The notes under the pieces are model-generated. The model searched no databases and was not told where the DNA came from. It saw nothing but the letters and a program-made list of their open reading frames with translations. A program made the translations under genes and the position numbers. Positions 1 through 12,274 of a DNA stretch of 64,000 nt are shown here, piece after piece; the first letter of the stretch is position 1, and each line of letters begins with the position of its first letter. Where the stretch lies: NCBI GenBank assembly GCA_951213105.1, contig OX578144.1, forward strand, positions 87,645,515 through 87,709,514, read 5' to 3'. The DNA is from Amaurobius ferox. Its lineage: Eukaryota > Arthropoda > Arachnida > Araneae > Amaurobiidae.

Positions 1-1429
1 CCAGAATCTCGGTTTTTTGTTCTATTCAATCTGCCTCAGATTGTAGATCAACGAAGAAATCGAAAATTTCAAAAATTCAAATTACGAGTGACGATAAAAA
101 GTGATATTAAACAAAACTTGCACCACTTCATCTCTCAAAAATATGTGTCATTTCATTTTTCTGATTAAATTTGAAACGGTTTTTGATATTCAGTAATTTC
201 CTCGTATGGGTGTCACATTTAGCGACCACCACCGAATGAGAACGCGCGAAGCCAGTGATGTAATTGAAGTTAATTAATGTTACTGTGTGTAATGCATTTC
301 ACTTTTAATCTTTGTTTGTCATACTAGACGTTTACAGTATATCATTGTATAAATTAATCAAAGTTGCAGCTAGTTTATTATAACTATGTGACTTGCACGC
401 TAACAGACATATGATCTCTGGTTTTCGAAGTTCTCATTTAAAATGTGAAATTCCCTTCGTTTCGTAAAAATAAACTCTAATGCACTCACCCATTTCTCCT
501 ACATAAATGAGAACAGGAGCACCTCAGATAGTGTCAAATGTCCTGCTTCGGCTGCTCTTATCGATTTTACGCACTGCAATTCAAGATGTTTGAGAATAGC
601 AGTTCAACAAATGGACTGTAATGTAGTTCTTTTCAGAATAAGAATTGCGAAAGTTTGATATTTCTTTCCTCTGTGTCTAAGTTGAGTATGAGTTGAGTAT
701 GAGTTCCTAAATTGTTTGTCATTTGTTCAGACGTGAAGATAGGATTTTGAACTGCTTAAAATATCCACTTTTAATATTTTCTCACACTGTTGTAAAAAGA
801 AAAACATTGTTTACCCGAAAATTTCGAATAACGGACAAACACACGTTTCAGGATATCCTGAAACCATTTCGAACGTTTTTATAGATATGTTCATTTGTGC
901 ATGTGTGTTTGTGTCTGATGTGTAATAAAAATTATTCGCTAGGCTTTGTTAGTGCATAGGACATGATTAAATATTACTGCCTAGGGATATCAGAATCATA
1001 AGTCCGTCTCTTCAACAAAACTCGGTAGCTTTGTCGGGATTTACATTTGTTCGAGATTTAAATATCAGCATATAATTTCGTCAACTTATTGAATCTGGAA
1101 AATTAAAAGAATACAATATATGAGTAATTAATAAAGAAGCGCAAAGGAAAGCAGAGAATGCTGGATTCTTTGACGACAAAGGGGATTCGCTCTCAAATTA
1201 GCAACCAAAGATTGGTTTGTGACAATTTATATCTCCACATCGCCAGGAAAGTTCAGACAGTAGTTTCTGGCTTAGAGACCCAGAAATGTTCGAAGCTTTT
1301 CTTGCTGTAGTACGTCTAACCCATTGTCAAATGTTTCGCAAATAAAATCAGGACATAACGATATTAGTACGTATAGAAAATTCGATTAAATTACTGTCTA
1401 CAGTTATCGAAAGCAGAAATATTTCATTA
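1..1429. other. AT-rich sequence, no gene recognised
   Basis: I see no open frame with protein-like composition, no tRNA and no terminal repeats here. A short direct repetition of 'gagttgagtat' lies near 680-700. The stretch is probably old repeat or intergenic DNA. Confidence 0.4.
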
Positions 1430-2472
1430 ATGTGTTGGCTAGTATTTAAGTATTAAAAAGTAATACACATAATATTTTTGTATGGATATAAATCGCCCTA
1501 TTGCTTTTCAAAGTATTCGCTTTTAGAATCAATGCATTTTTTCTTTCGAATAAGCTAATTGTAAAAACAGTTATACTATTCAGAAGTTGGTATAGCAGAA
1601 ACATGTGATTCATAAACTTGGATTGTTTCTCCTGTGCTGTTGACCACGCATTTTATTTTTGGTTCTTGGGAATAAGAATAAAGTCCCTGGGTGCTAAATC
1701 AGGCGAATAATGACATCAAATGAAATGTTTCATGCTTCAAATAAATATTGAGCGTTTTAAATGCAGTGTGTGAGCTTGCATTGTCATGATGCCGAATGAT
1801 GTGATGTTTCAATATTTTTTTCTTCTTTTAACAACTATTTTTGGCATATAAATTGTCATATACCTATCAGCATTTACTGTTCTACGATCGTCTAAAACAA
1901 CGGTTTCAACATGGCTGCATTTACCACAAACGAAGTAATCATTTTCCTTAAAATACTTCGTGCACGAACAACTTGTGTAGGAGTTTATTCATTTCGAAAC
2001 ACCCAAGCAGTAGATTGCTGTTTTGTTTCGGATTCATAGAAATGCATCCATGTTTTGTCACCTGTTAAAATGTCAGAGACATGTATTAAGACAGCAGGAT
2101 TGAATCCCTTGCGATTTTCCATGCTTTATTTGAGATTGGATAAAATTGTGTGGAATCCAACTGACACACAACCTTTTGACTTTCAAGCGATCATGTAAAA
2201 TTGAAAGCACTCGGGTTCTTGAAATGTTCAAAGATGCCATAATTTCATCATATGTGACATGACGATCTAAAGTTATCATTTGTTTCACAGCATCAATGTT
2301 TTCTGACATCACAGCTGTTCTTTGTCAATCTTCACAAGATTCCTCACTGAGATTCCTACGTCCAAGAGGAAATTGTTTAAACCACGTGTAATTTGCTGCT
2401 TTGGATGCTGCTTCATAACTAAAAGTTGAATTCATTCGATTGACACATTGTTGCTGCGTCAACCATTCTTAT
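1430..2472 (-). pseudogene. mariner transposase remnant (irritans-like)
   Basis: On the minus strand the pieces read as a mariner transposase in order. First comes a helix-turn-helix part (about 2073-2312) containing ENIDAVKQMITLDRHVTYDE and later WIPHNF. Next is a segment resembling WMHFYESETKQQSTAWVF (about 2000-2060). Then come HHDNASSHTAFKTLNIYL (about 1741-1795), which carries the second catalytic Asp, and SPDLAPRDF (about 1681-1706), which carries the third in D34D spacing. The C-terminal part (KCID..EYFEKQ-like) ends near 1500. Several frameshifts and stops separate these blocks, so it cannot encode an active enzyme. Family knowledge: mariner enzymes cut and paste at TA. A SINE (2473-2758) sits directly upstream of the N-terminal part, and I could not find the rest of the 5' end beyond it. 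Subfamily assignment is tentative. Confidence 0.85.
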
Positions 2473-2758
2473 TTCTCTTTCGACTCCGTCCGCCCGAATT
2501 ACTAGAAAGTATAAGGTATCTGTTTGGACGGACAGGACGTGCTACACAATTTAGACCGGAACCCAGCAGGGGTAGCATCCCAAGGGATGGTACCCTCCTT
2601 CAATGCCATGAACATCTTGGAAGGGCTTAGGGACCCATATATTTAACGTGCGCGTACTCCACGTGAACACTGAGACTGTTTGGGCAGATCTTGGAATCGA
2701 ACTCCGGTCGTCCGAGTGCAGTCCTTGTGCGATAAGCATTGGGATGTCTCACCCCTTG
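2473..2758 (-). mobile_element. tRNA-derived SINE copy
   Basis: Read on the minus strand, it starts with a tRNA-like head and a B-box-like GAGTTCGATTCCA. It continues with the shared SINE body (GTGTTCACG.GGAGTAC, CCGGTCTAAAT) and ends with the tail block (CGTCCAAACAG.TA). Flanks TCAACCATTCTTAT (2459) and TCAACCCTTATCT (2761) look like an imperfect target-site duplication. It lies beside or inside the mariner remnant. Confidence 0.8.
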
Positions 2759-3395
2759 TATCAACCCTTATCTAACCATAGCTAGGAAAACCTTTTCGAC
2801 TTAAGTCCATGTTTTGTCACTACCATATTAACGCCAAAATTACGGCGTAAAATGGTTTTATAGCATTTCCCGTTCTTTAACAGCCAATGTTCACGTAAAA
2901 GTTCAAAAACTTCCTACACTGGAAGCTGTCAAAATTGTTATTGTAAGAAAATCAAAGACAGAACAGCCATTACTGCAAAGGTAGAGACATTTCTGTAAGG
3001 ACAGAGATTTTCCTACATTTGCAATAGTGTTTTATATACTGTGATTCAGTTTTCCTGACAACGAAAGCTCGTTTCTTTACGAATAATTCGAAATTTAATC
3101 ATCATATTAATTTCTAAAATGGCTGTCTACTTTTAGATTTTTACATATTGTATCTACATACAAAGACTGAATGGAGCAGAAGTATTTGTTCATCAGTTAT
3201 CATGTCCATATCTCCTACACACGCATGCGCACACACTGACAGACATATTTCAATTGTATTGAAAATGAGGTCTGAAGTAAAAGCAATCGTACGCGAAGTA
3301 AGCAACTTTAACAATCAGCATTTGAAAAATTTCTAGAAAATAACACTTTATCTACACAATAGCATGAGAAAATGAAAATGTATAAACTTCTGATT
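2759..3395. other. no gene recognised
   Basis: AT-rich sequence between the SINE and dispersed repeat J. I saw no mariner N-terminus, RNA gene or convincing frame in it. Confidence 0.4.
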
Positions 3396-3715
3396 GTTTT
3401 AATTTCTGAAAACAAATTTCTGTATTTTATAATAATCTTGAAATTGTTGAATTACTTTACTTTTAAATCATGTAACTTTGGAAGTGTAACAATATGCAAT
3501 GTGTTACTATTTTCCAACTCACGTCCAGGAAAGAACTCTTTTATTCCGATTCTACTTCTGAGATATCTTAAATTACAGTGAGTAAAATCGATATAGCGCC
3601 AAAGGAGGACATTTGACTCTATCACAGCAGCTTCTTCTTTGCATTTACACAGGGGAAGAGATTGGAAGTGTCACAGTATTTTTATAGGACGAAGTGTATA
3701 TTCCATCTAAAATGA
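3396..3715 (+). repeat. dispersed repeat J, copy 1
   Basis: Aligns by eye in the same orientation with 9700-10010. Shared runs include 'aattacagtgagtaaaatc' against 'aatttcagtgagtaaaatc', 'tgtattttataa', the 'ggaggac.ttt.ac' block, and the 'gacgaagtgtatatt'-like end. No coding potential or terminal structure is recognised. Confidence 0.55.
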
Positions 3716-4465
3716 AACTCCATTGATAAAGAAAAATATGTCGTCTTTAAAATGTACTAGAATTAGAATGATACACCATGTTTTGTTATTAGATTGCAGA
3801 ATTTTTTTCATTTTTTAACTGGCCCAGTGGAAGAATGTAAAACCCTACACCCCCCACCCCCCATCCACACACACACAAAGATTCATACTCAGACCCTTAC
3901 TCCGTATAATTTTCTGAATAATAATTCCGCAATTTACTCTGATCCGTCTCTATATTAACCCCCTTCAAATTTAAGTAAAACTAAAATATATATCCTCCGT
4001 CATTCATTATTTAAAATACTTGCAAATTCCAATAACCTTGCTTGAAAAAATATAACACAATAAAATAAAAATATTCGAAAACGTTGTGCTATTAATTTTG
4101 TATAAGTATTTTTCTGCATGTTTATTTCAAGTTCATATCTAACACGAAATAAGATGTTTTGCCTTCATATGATAATTTAAATGTTATGTCTATCGTTGCT
4201 ATAATATAATACATTTTAAGGGGGAAAATATAGTTATTCTTATGCAACTGTCTGAGTTTGAAGGAAATTACATGTTTGTATTTTGTGGTATTGTGTTCGA
4301 TTTTAATTCTGAATTTGGACAAAATTATGCCTCACACTGACACTTAAGAAGAAGATTTTTTGAAATTTTTTATATTCATGGGACTAAAAATACTTCATTG
4401 GTAACAGAATTGTTACGTGATTAAAAAATAACAACAGGTTTTAAAGGGAAACAAGGGTGTCTTCG

Positions 4466-4640
4466 TCAGAATAAATAGAAGTTGGCAGAGTATAAGACAA
4501 AGTAAATAAGAGAAGTAAATAAATAAAAGAAAACAGAGTGTAAGGCAAAGTGAATAATAGAAGAAGACAGATTATAAGATAAAGCGAATAATAGAAGTGA
4601 ATAAATAGAAGAAGTTAGAATACCAGACAAAGTAGCCACT
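4466..4640. repeat. degenerate minisatellite
   Basis: Purine-rich sequence in which 'gaataatagaag', 'aagacagattataag' and 'caaagt(a/g)aataa' recur at roughly 40-50-bp spacing, about four times. The frame across it is low complexity and not a gene. Confidence 0.6.
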
Positions 4641-4778
4641 GTAGCAAAGGAAACGAAATTTTTTTCAGACAAGAATTCCCGTACATTTTCTGTAGTAACT
4701 CTTATCTTATTTATCTTAATGACAATATTTTATATAAATAATAATATAAATAAATATCTATATAAATAAAAATGAAAA

Positions 4779-4779
<1 letters not shown>

Positions 4780-4822
<43 letters not shown>
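4780..4822. repeat. (CTGT)n microsatellite
   Basis: An almost perfect run of the tetranucleotide CTGT, about eleven units. It lies just inside the left end of the Helitron-like element, as in many arthropod non-autonomous elements. Confidence 0.95.
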
Positions 4823-4828
<6 letters not shown>

Positions 4829-6435
4829 CCATCATCACGGGAGAACGGCTGAACCGAATTTGATGAAATTTTGTGGGTAGCCTGGAAATAGTCCCACTTA
4901 AAATTTAGTCCATATATGGAGTTTCTACAATCAGTGGTTCTTGAGATATTAGTAAAAAACGATATTTTCGTTTGTCTCATCATCACGGGAGAACGGCTGA
5001 ATCGAATTTGATGAAATTTTGTGGATAGCCTTTAAATAGCCCCCCATAAATTTAGCCCAAGTTTCGAGTATCTAAGACCAGGGGTTGTCGAGATATTAAT
5101 GAAAAACGAAACTTTTTCTTAGGAGTTCTCCTCTCTAACTCCGTGGTTTATCCAAATGAAAAGCTTGAAAATCGTTTGAAAGTGAATTAAAACTGTATCT
5201 CAGAGTTTGGGGGAGATTTTTTGCACTAAATAGTCACTTTCTGAAAACATCAATTGTTTGAAACATGATTTAAATGGGAAATCTATCTCCTTGGTTTATA
5301 TTATACAAGCTTTTACTGAAAAATGAAAAGTATAAAGAAATAAAAATGGCTATTAAATTTTGCATTTTATGAGGAAGATTCTATCTTATATCATGTTGCT
5401 CGGCAACGGAATGAAATTAAATGTGTTGTTAATATTTATTATTATTTTTTCTATTTAAATAATAAATAAATGGATGTAAAAATATATTTTTAAATGAACG
5501 GTTTGATTATTCTTTTAATTATATAAATTGCCGACCGCGTACATGACTTTCATTTATGTTAGCAAAGTGGTTTCCAGCTCATATATTGTGTGTAGCTAAT
5601 AAACTCATATATTGTGTGTTTGTGTGTTTACCCAATAAATTCATTTAGCCGATTGTTGAAGCAGAAAAAGATTAGAACGGGTGTATCTTATAATACAATT
5701 TTAGTGTTTTCATTTAGTATATACAAACGGGATCAGGATATTTTATTCTTCAGATCTGCAAATTCAGAGCTACGAATTTAGCGGAATATCTCTAAATAAC
5801 TTGGTAACTTCTCTTAAACTTTACCAAATTAGCGGAAATGTTTCCAAATTTATAAAATTGGCGCAAATTAATGATTTGCTTTTTAGAATAGAGTACTGAA
5901 ATGATGTTTCGGTAGCATTTGTCGATCAATCCATCCATCCTATTTAGTAACACATTTAACGAATTTTTTTAATATCACGAAATTGATAAAAGTATTTGTG
6001 AGTCTATAAAAATATCCTGGAATTGATAAAATCGCGCTTAATAAATGAAAATAATTGTATTTTGTTAGGGAATAGTATTGTGATGATATTTCGTCAATTT
6101 GTCGCAAAATGGGTCTATCTGTTCTACAGTCCCACTTGGCGATAAATTTGGCGATTTTTTAAGTTATCGCTAAATTGACTAAAATGTCACCAAACCTTTC
6201 ATGGAGATCGCATTATTCAGACGATATGATTTCCATCAATTTATTTGAAGCAAATGATATCATGTCGCTTAGCATGGGATCCAATGTGTTACGCCGCATA
6301 CGATTTTATATTAAATCTTTTCCGATTTGAATAATAAAGATATGTATATAAAATACATTTCATTGGCATTGCATTTTTGACTGGATAATATCAATTACGG
6401 TCCCCAGGTTTAAACATTATTATTATTGATATTTT

Positions 6436-6806
6436 CGGGGACTGTTGATTCAGGGATTATTGATATTTTCAAGTTATTATGCCATTGTTTTATTAAGCCG
6501 AAAATTGTTGAAACTCATATATAGTACTTTGTACGAGTAATCTTCTACAAATGCATTATATCTTCTAATCTATGAGAATATAAGTAGTACAGGTATATTG
6601 GCATATATTTTGTTATATATTGGCATATATTGGAATCAATTACGCCTTCTGGTATAAAGATCACGGGGATTATTGATATTTACAATTTATTACGTCATCT
6701 CTTTTATTTTGGCAAATATTTTTGAGACTCATATTGTAATACGGGTAATCTTCTACTAGCACACTGGCATATTTTCTAATCTGCGACAATATAAGTAGTA
6801 CGGGGT
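6436..6806. repeat. tandem duplication of about 220 bp
   Basis: The blocks 6436-6595 and 6660-6806 share 'gattattgatatt', 'gactcatat', 'gagtaatcttctac'/'gggtaatcttctac' and 'aatataagtagtac', in the same order and orientation. The duplication is inside the Helitron-like element. Confidence 0.65.
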
Positions 6807-7150
6807 TGCATATTGATACAATTCCATTTTTTTTTGTAAATTTGCTTACAAAAGGGGCCAGGAAGTTTTATTCTTCAGATCTGCCCATGGAGATAATTTT
6901 GCATAGTGAGAAGAGATATTCTTAAACTTCTCTTTAGGAGCAATAAATTTAATATCTTAACAGAATTTGCACATGATTGCGAATTATAAGTTTCTTTATA
7001 TTATATATTCCGTACGAAGAACGGGTATGCTGCTAGTATAAATATATAAATAAGTTACTAGTAAAGTGCTGCTACTAATAAAGTATTGTTCTTTTTATAT
7101 TATTGTATTATTTTAGTAGACATTTAATGGATATGTGTGATATATACATA

Positions 7151-9415
7151 CAGGGTGTCCCAAAAACATTAACTTCGGCTTTTATTCCTCAAATATTGAT
7201 CTTGGATATATATAATAAATTACAAAGTTGCGTAAAATAAGGTACGACATTTTATGAAATCGATTAAAATTTTCAATGGAATTAAATTTTACGAAATACA
7301 AAATTTAAATTTTTATAAGGCTCCCGAACAAAAACATTTTCATAAAGTAAAATGTGCCGCATACACTAATAAGGTGATGCACAAAATTTCAGCATTTTAT
7401 CATAAAACGTCCCAGAGATATGAAAAGACAAAAATACTTATGTAAACCAATTTTCGATGCATCGTCATAGGTTTTCAGAGGGGGAAAAATCATCATGTCG
7501 GCAGATGGCGTTTTAGGGATCATGCACAAATTACGAAAGGGAACAATGATTACATAAATAATAATTTTGCTATTTATTGGTACAAAAGTATCTACACTGT
7601 GTAGAAATAATAACTTCACTCAAGGATTTACAAAGCTTGTTAAAAATGTTTTCCATCCATGCCAATACAGAGCTGCATTCGCCTCATAACACTTCTCTAC
7701 ACTCGATCAAGTTCTTGTTAGTTGATGTCAGAGACAACCATCTTGAATGCTTTGTTGCAACTCTAATTAATTTAAGGGAGGTGACAGATAAACAGTTGTG
7801 CTTAAACGACCCCACAAATAAAAATCCATTGGCGTTAAATCAGGCGATCTAGGAGGGAATTCGTCTGGCCCATGCAAGCCAATCCACTTGTCTGGAAACT
7901 TGTTATTTAACTAGTGTTTCACAACTGTAGAATGGTGACCTGGAGATATTTCCTGTTGAAACCATACATGCAGAAGTTTTGTTAGGGGCAGTTCATCCAT
8001 AAAATCAGGAATAACCACATTCGGAATCTCATTAACATATCTGTCACTCGTCAACGTATCATCATACAGTATGAGTCCAAGCAAACGGTTTCTGTAAATA
8101 CTACACCATACATTCACAGAAAATTGCTTCTGATGATGAATTTCACGTACCATGAATGGATTTGTGTCAGATCAGAAGAGCTCATTTTGAGGATTTATGC
8201 ATCCGTCTTGTTTAAAGCAGCATTCTTCAGTCCAAATTACGTTTTTAGGAAAGAGGGATTCGCATCTTCCTAATTTAGAGCCCAAATACAAAAATCTAGA
8301 CGACGTTGATAACTTATTGGCTCCTGTCCCTGTACACCATGGATATTAAATGGATGCTATTTATTCAGTCTCACTATTCTCCACACTGTTGCACGTGGTA
8401 CGTTCATTTTTGAAGCAGTGGTACGAACACTACTATGTGGATGACTGCAAAAGTAAGCCAAAAAATCAATTTCAACATCAGCTGAGTAAAGTCTAGGCCT
8501 ACCTAGACCACCTACAGGATATGCGCTTCCTCTTTCACGCACTCGTTGCATCACTCGGGAAATAAACCTCCCAGAAAAATGCCGAGAATTGGGAAAATTA
8601 CTTTGATTTTCCGCTGCAGTTTCGTTGGCATTGCGATTGCACAAACTGTACAGCATAAGAAATTAAAAAAGTTCTTTGTTGCTGTATTGCGACATACTGG
8701 CGATACAGGCTAACTACACTCTCAAAATGCAGCAGAAATGTGAAATACTTAAGGGTCGCTCAGACTTCCGGGCTGCGCGATCTACGCTGGCTTAAGCGAG
8801 ACGATTGATCGATGGCAGAGCAAAAGCAACTTTCTCAAGTGATGATGCTTCTGTTGTGATTGTGTGACTCACCGACCAGAGGCAAATATTTGCATATGCA
8901 TACATTTCTAAGCTGTTTTAATATTCATTTTGATTGTGCTATTTTAAAGTTTTATTCTGTAATTTATCATGTAACATTTTAAGGTATTTTTCAGGAAGCA
9001 TATTTTAGAAAAATTATAAATAAATCTAAAAATAGGAGGAAGAAATTATTTGCCTATGACGCATTTCTATATTGCGTCATTTTCACTCTTACTGTTAACA
9101 TTTACATTTTAGTTTGTGATTAATCCCTCACCAAATTATTTTAAAGGTATCTGTGGGACTTTTTAGGATAAAGTGCTGAAACTTTGTACATCACCTTATT
9201 AGTATATTGGGCACATTTTAGTCATTGGAAATGTTTTTGTACGGGAGCTGTATAACAATTTAAATATTGTATTTCTTCAAATTTAATCCCTTGAAAATTT
9301 TAATCCTTTTCATAAAATTCTGTACCTTATTTACGCAAATTTGTAATGTATTATATATGTCTAAGATCAATATTTAAGGAATACAAGCTGAGGTCAATGT
9401 TTTTGGGACGTCCTG
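7151..9415 (-). mobile_element. Tc1/mariner element with long TIRs
   Basis: The left end CAGGGTGTCCCAAAAACATT (7151) is mirrored by the right end AATG.TTTTGGGACGTCCTG (to 9415). The inverted similarity continues inward for about 270 bp each side (7151-7425 and 9150-9415). TA dinucleotides flank both ends (7149-7150, 9416-9417), the target of this superfamily. The transposase remnant lies inside on the minus strand. The 2265-bp length is complete in structure but the gene is dead. TIRs this long are unusual for mariners, which mostly have about 30 bp. Confidence 0.88.
7600..8656 (-). pseudogene. Tc1/mariner-type transposase, DUF4817-like N-terminus, broken
   Basis: The N-terminal 99 codons (8357-8656) contain a helix-turn-helix arrangement: NETAAENQSNFPN, then GRPR followed by a second HTH ending NVPRATVWRIV. 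This matches the DUF4817/HTH start of arthropod mariner-like transposases. The catalytic part follows after stops and shifts: VIWTEECCF near 8200-8240, HHQKQFSVNVWCSIYRN.LLG (8090-8153), VWFQQEISPGHH (about 7930-7970), then SPDLTPMDFYLWG near 7805-7850. In relatives the first two sites read TDE and QQD. Here both acids are Glu, while the third Asp (PMDF) is kept. Stops between blocks and an in-frame TGA make it inactive. Confidence 0.82.
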
Positions 9416-9416
9416 T

Positions 9417-9476
<60 letters not shown>

Positions 9477-9478
9477 TT
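9416..9478. repeat. (CA)n and (TA)n microsatellites
   Basis: A run of AC dinucleotides (about 9417-9439) passes into AT dinucleotides (to about 9475), directly outside the right end of the Tc1/mariner element. Its TA target may have been part of this run. Confidence 0.95.
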
Positions 9479-9695
9479 CCTCTAAGCGCGTTTCAGTTAA
9501 TTTTATTTGATTGGGAACGGTCATATTGTTACTTTTCTATAGTGTTACTTTCCTATATCCATTTTTGTACCTATAGTGTTACTTACATTACTTATGTGTA
9601 CATTCGCAGACGTTTTTTCGGTCGTTCGCAGATCGGCGAAAGTTAATAGGTTACTCGAAGACTTTCCTATAAATCCTATATATTTACTACTGAAT

Positions 9696-10010
9696 GTATT
9701 AACTGCTGAAAATAAATTTCAGTATTTTATAAGGCATTTTATTTTGAAGTATCTTACTTTTGAACCATGCAAGTTTTGAAGCGAAAGTGCCCGAATTCCC
9801 ACCTCACGTCTGGATGAGAACTATTGTATTTCACTGCACTGATATAGTGTTAGGCTATCTTGAATTTCAGTGAGTAAAATCAATATGATTCAAGGGAGGA
9901 CGTTTAACTTTATCAGAGCCTTTCCTGGCATTTCTGTAGGGGGGTGAACTGGGTGCTTTACAGTTTATTTTGATAAGATGAAGTATACATTTTATTTTAA
10001 GTAAAGGATT
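9696..10010 (+). repeat. dispersed repeat J, copy 2
   Basis: Second copy of the repeat at 3396-3715, same orientation, about 70 percent similar by eye. It contains 'cagtgagtaaaatcaatat' and 'gggaggac'. No known class. Confidence 0.5.
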
Positions 10011-10382
10011 ATTGTTAAATGTTTATCTGCAGTCTGTAAAATGTACTGCATATCGCAAGAATAAATTGGAGTTCGTTGATATATTTTAATGGCATTGTTT
10101 TACTTGAAGTCTCATATTACCGTCCATTAAGCTTAGAGAAATTATATGTATTCAGTGTTAAACCTGATTATTAAATTAAATTTCGAAATGGAATTGCTTC
10201 ATAGAAGGATTGGCATATAAAATTTAGCCACATCTAGTCTGAAAATATACAATCACAAGAGACAGTTATGTTTGACAGATTTACAAGTACCGGGCTGAAA
10301 ACCTGCACCACTAGCCTTGAATTTGTCATAGGGCAAACGACGAGGGACCATTAGCGACCAATCAGAAACCTCAGTGCTTCTT

Positions 10383-10436
10383 CTTCGACCCAAACCTTCC
10401 GACCTACTTGAAGGTGTAAGCTATCTGTTTGGACAC
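10383..10436 (-). mobile_element. SINE 3'-tail fragment
   Basis: On the minus strand this is the last roughly 50 bp of the SINE family: GTCCAAACAG.TAGCTTACACC, then AAG.AGGTCGGA.GG.TTGGG. The tail on the plus strand is a TTC/TTG-type repeat. The head and body are absent. Confidence 0.65.
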
Positions 10437-10589
10437 ACCTAAAATTTTACTTGTTTGTAGATTTACTTTACTATAAAAATATAATATTGTAAAGTTCCTA
10501 AAAATGTAACTGGGCTGTGAATTTTCAAATCAGTTATTTATTTTTTAAATTAGTGGATGCCCCCGTATAAAAATCAGAGTAACCCTAGT

Positions 10590-10890
10590 CCAATATTTGC
10601 ACAATATTGGTAGCCAGTATTGAAAATATTGGATTAATATGAAAAAGTGGACATTTTAAGGGAAATGGTCCAATATTGGCTTAAGTATTGGGACAAAATT
10701 ACGCCAATGTTGGCGTTTCATTGGAAATATTTCCACTGCAACATTAATATTGGCGTGATATCATAATGAAATTATTTAGCTAATAATGGAGACCAAAGTG
10801 ACTATTTGCCCAATATTGGGATTACATTAAAAATATTTCCAATAGAATGCTAAGATATAAGTTATTGGACCAATATTGGACCAATATGAA
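10590..10890. repeat. CCAATATTGG-rich cluster
   Basis: The palindrome CCAATATTGG or close variants (CAATATTGG, CCAATATTTG, GCCAATGTTGGC) occurs ten or more times in 300 bp, with irregular spacing. It sits immediately left of a family A element. It could be an internally repetitive element or a simple palindromic repeat. No function is shown. Confidence 0.7.
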
Positions 10891-10922
10891 ATGCTACTAG
10901 GAAATGAAGACAATTGAAAAAA

Positions 10923-11690
10923 TCTGATGTGGGCAGCACGTGACTTTCCCTGCAGACTTATATCCACGTTCTCTTTATTTTAATTGAAATTATTTCACTT
11001 TTAATTCAATTTTCGTTCTCATTTGATAACTAGACTTATTTTCAAAGGTGGCGTGGAGAAAATACGAAAACTAATAATATATCTCGAGAACCGCTAGTCC
11101 TGGTGTAATGGAGTTGGTCTTATTACTTTTTCGTTTAAAATTACGGATTAAACAAGCATTTAATGGCTATATTTGAGCATACGTAGTTTTTTATTTTAGA
11201 TTTTTGAGATTTTTGCAGGCGATTTTGGAGAAAAAGGCAAGTAATTTTTTTCCGAATCGCACCAAAATCTAATCAGCGCCAGGGTGTCCCTCACGTGACT
11301 TATCTACCGAATTTTGTGAAATTCGGTTCATTAGTTTTTCAGCTAGAGTGGATACACGCTTTTGCGGGCCATTTTGCAAAAAAAGGCTGATTCTTTTATC
11401 CCGAATTATACCCAAAAGTAATCAGCACTAGACTCCTCCACATGTGATTCACCTACCAAATTTTATGAAATTCGGTGTATTAGTTTTTTAGTTAGAGTGG
11501 ATAAAACAGACAGACAGACACACAGGCACACATGCAGACACACAGACACACACACACAGACGTCATTCTAAAAATGGTTTTTCGTATTCTAGAGATCTTG
11601 AAACGTGTAGATCCGTCGAAAACTCGAGTTGCGATTTTCGACATGATTCCAATACTTTCCCTATACATTAGCATGTACTGCAGGGAAAGT
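10923..11690 (+). mobile_element. family A hairpin-ended repeat, copy A1
   Basis: Begins TCTGATGTGGGCAGCACGTG, followed by ACTTTCCCTGCA. It ends with an imperfect hairpin (ACTTTCCCT, ATACAT, loop, ATGTA, CAGGGAAAGT). A CAGA/CACA microsatellite at 11505-11555 and the TCGAAAACTCGAGTTGCGATTTTCG block precede the hairpin. Internally there are two half-repeats of the 'ttttgcgggccatttt..aatcagcac..aaattcggt' block. It is non-coding. The ends fit a DINE-1/Helentron-like non-autonomous element by architecture only. Confidence 0.75.
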
Positions 11691-12274
11691 AATATAACGA
11701 GAAAACTACCGCGGAAGAAGGGGGCGGAATATTGCATAGTCATACAAGTTGTTTAAGCATAGTTGACCTCACCGTTCGTGCTTCAGTACTTAGGATTTGA
11801 CGCATACTTCCAATTTGAAAGTTTCTTAAAGATAAATGCAAAATTCTTTCACATAATAATTTTTTCGCTGAGAGATGTTTTTGAGAGAAATAGGGAGTCT
11901 AAATTTCTATACGGTATGTTGTGTAAAACAATGTCAACTATGAAAATCTGATGTGGGCAGCACATTACTTTCATTCAAGTCTTATATTCATGTTCACTTT
12001 ATTTCTACAATAAATTATTATATCGAGTTTAGTTACACAAAATAACAACCATAATTATTTAAAATTACACTGAATTTGCATTTTTAATTCAATTTCCGTT
12101 CTCATTTGGTAACTGGACATATTTTCAAAGGAGGCGTAACGATAATAGTTAAAAATTAAAATATCTGGAGTACGGCTAGTCCTAGTGTAAAGGGGTTGGT
12201 CTTATTATTTTTGTCATTAAAATTTACACATAAAAGAAGCATTTAACTGACATATTTGAGCATACGTAGTTTTT

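Larger units (their letters stand above)
4757..7036 (+). mobile_element. candidate Helitron (5' TC to 3' CTAG)
   Basis: The left end, after an A, begins TCTATATAAATAAAAATG and runs into (CTGT)n at 4780-4822. Two copies follow (from about 4823 and 4973) of a core with GAGAACGGCTGAA.CGAATTTGATGAAATTTTGTGG. The right end is GAACGGGTATGCTGCTAG at 7033-7036, followed by T, with a short CCGT/ACGG stem just upstream. TC..CTRR ends, an A^T target and a subterminal hairpin are the known Helitron signature. There is no Rep or helicase coding, so it would be non-autonomous. Joining these two ends into one element is an inference; they could be ends of different copies. Confidence 0.5.

Noticed and set aside
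4757..7036. Autonomous Helitron
   Set aside because: No Rep or helicase motif can be read in any frame between the ends.
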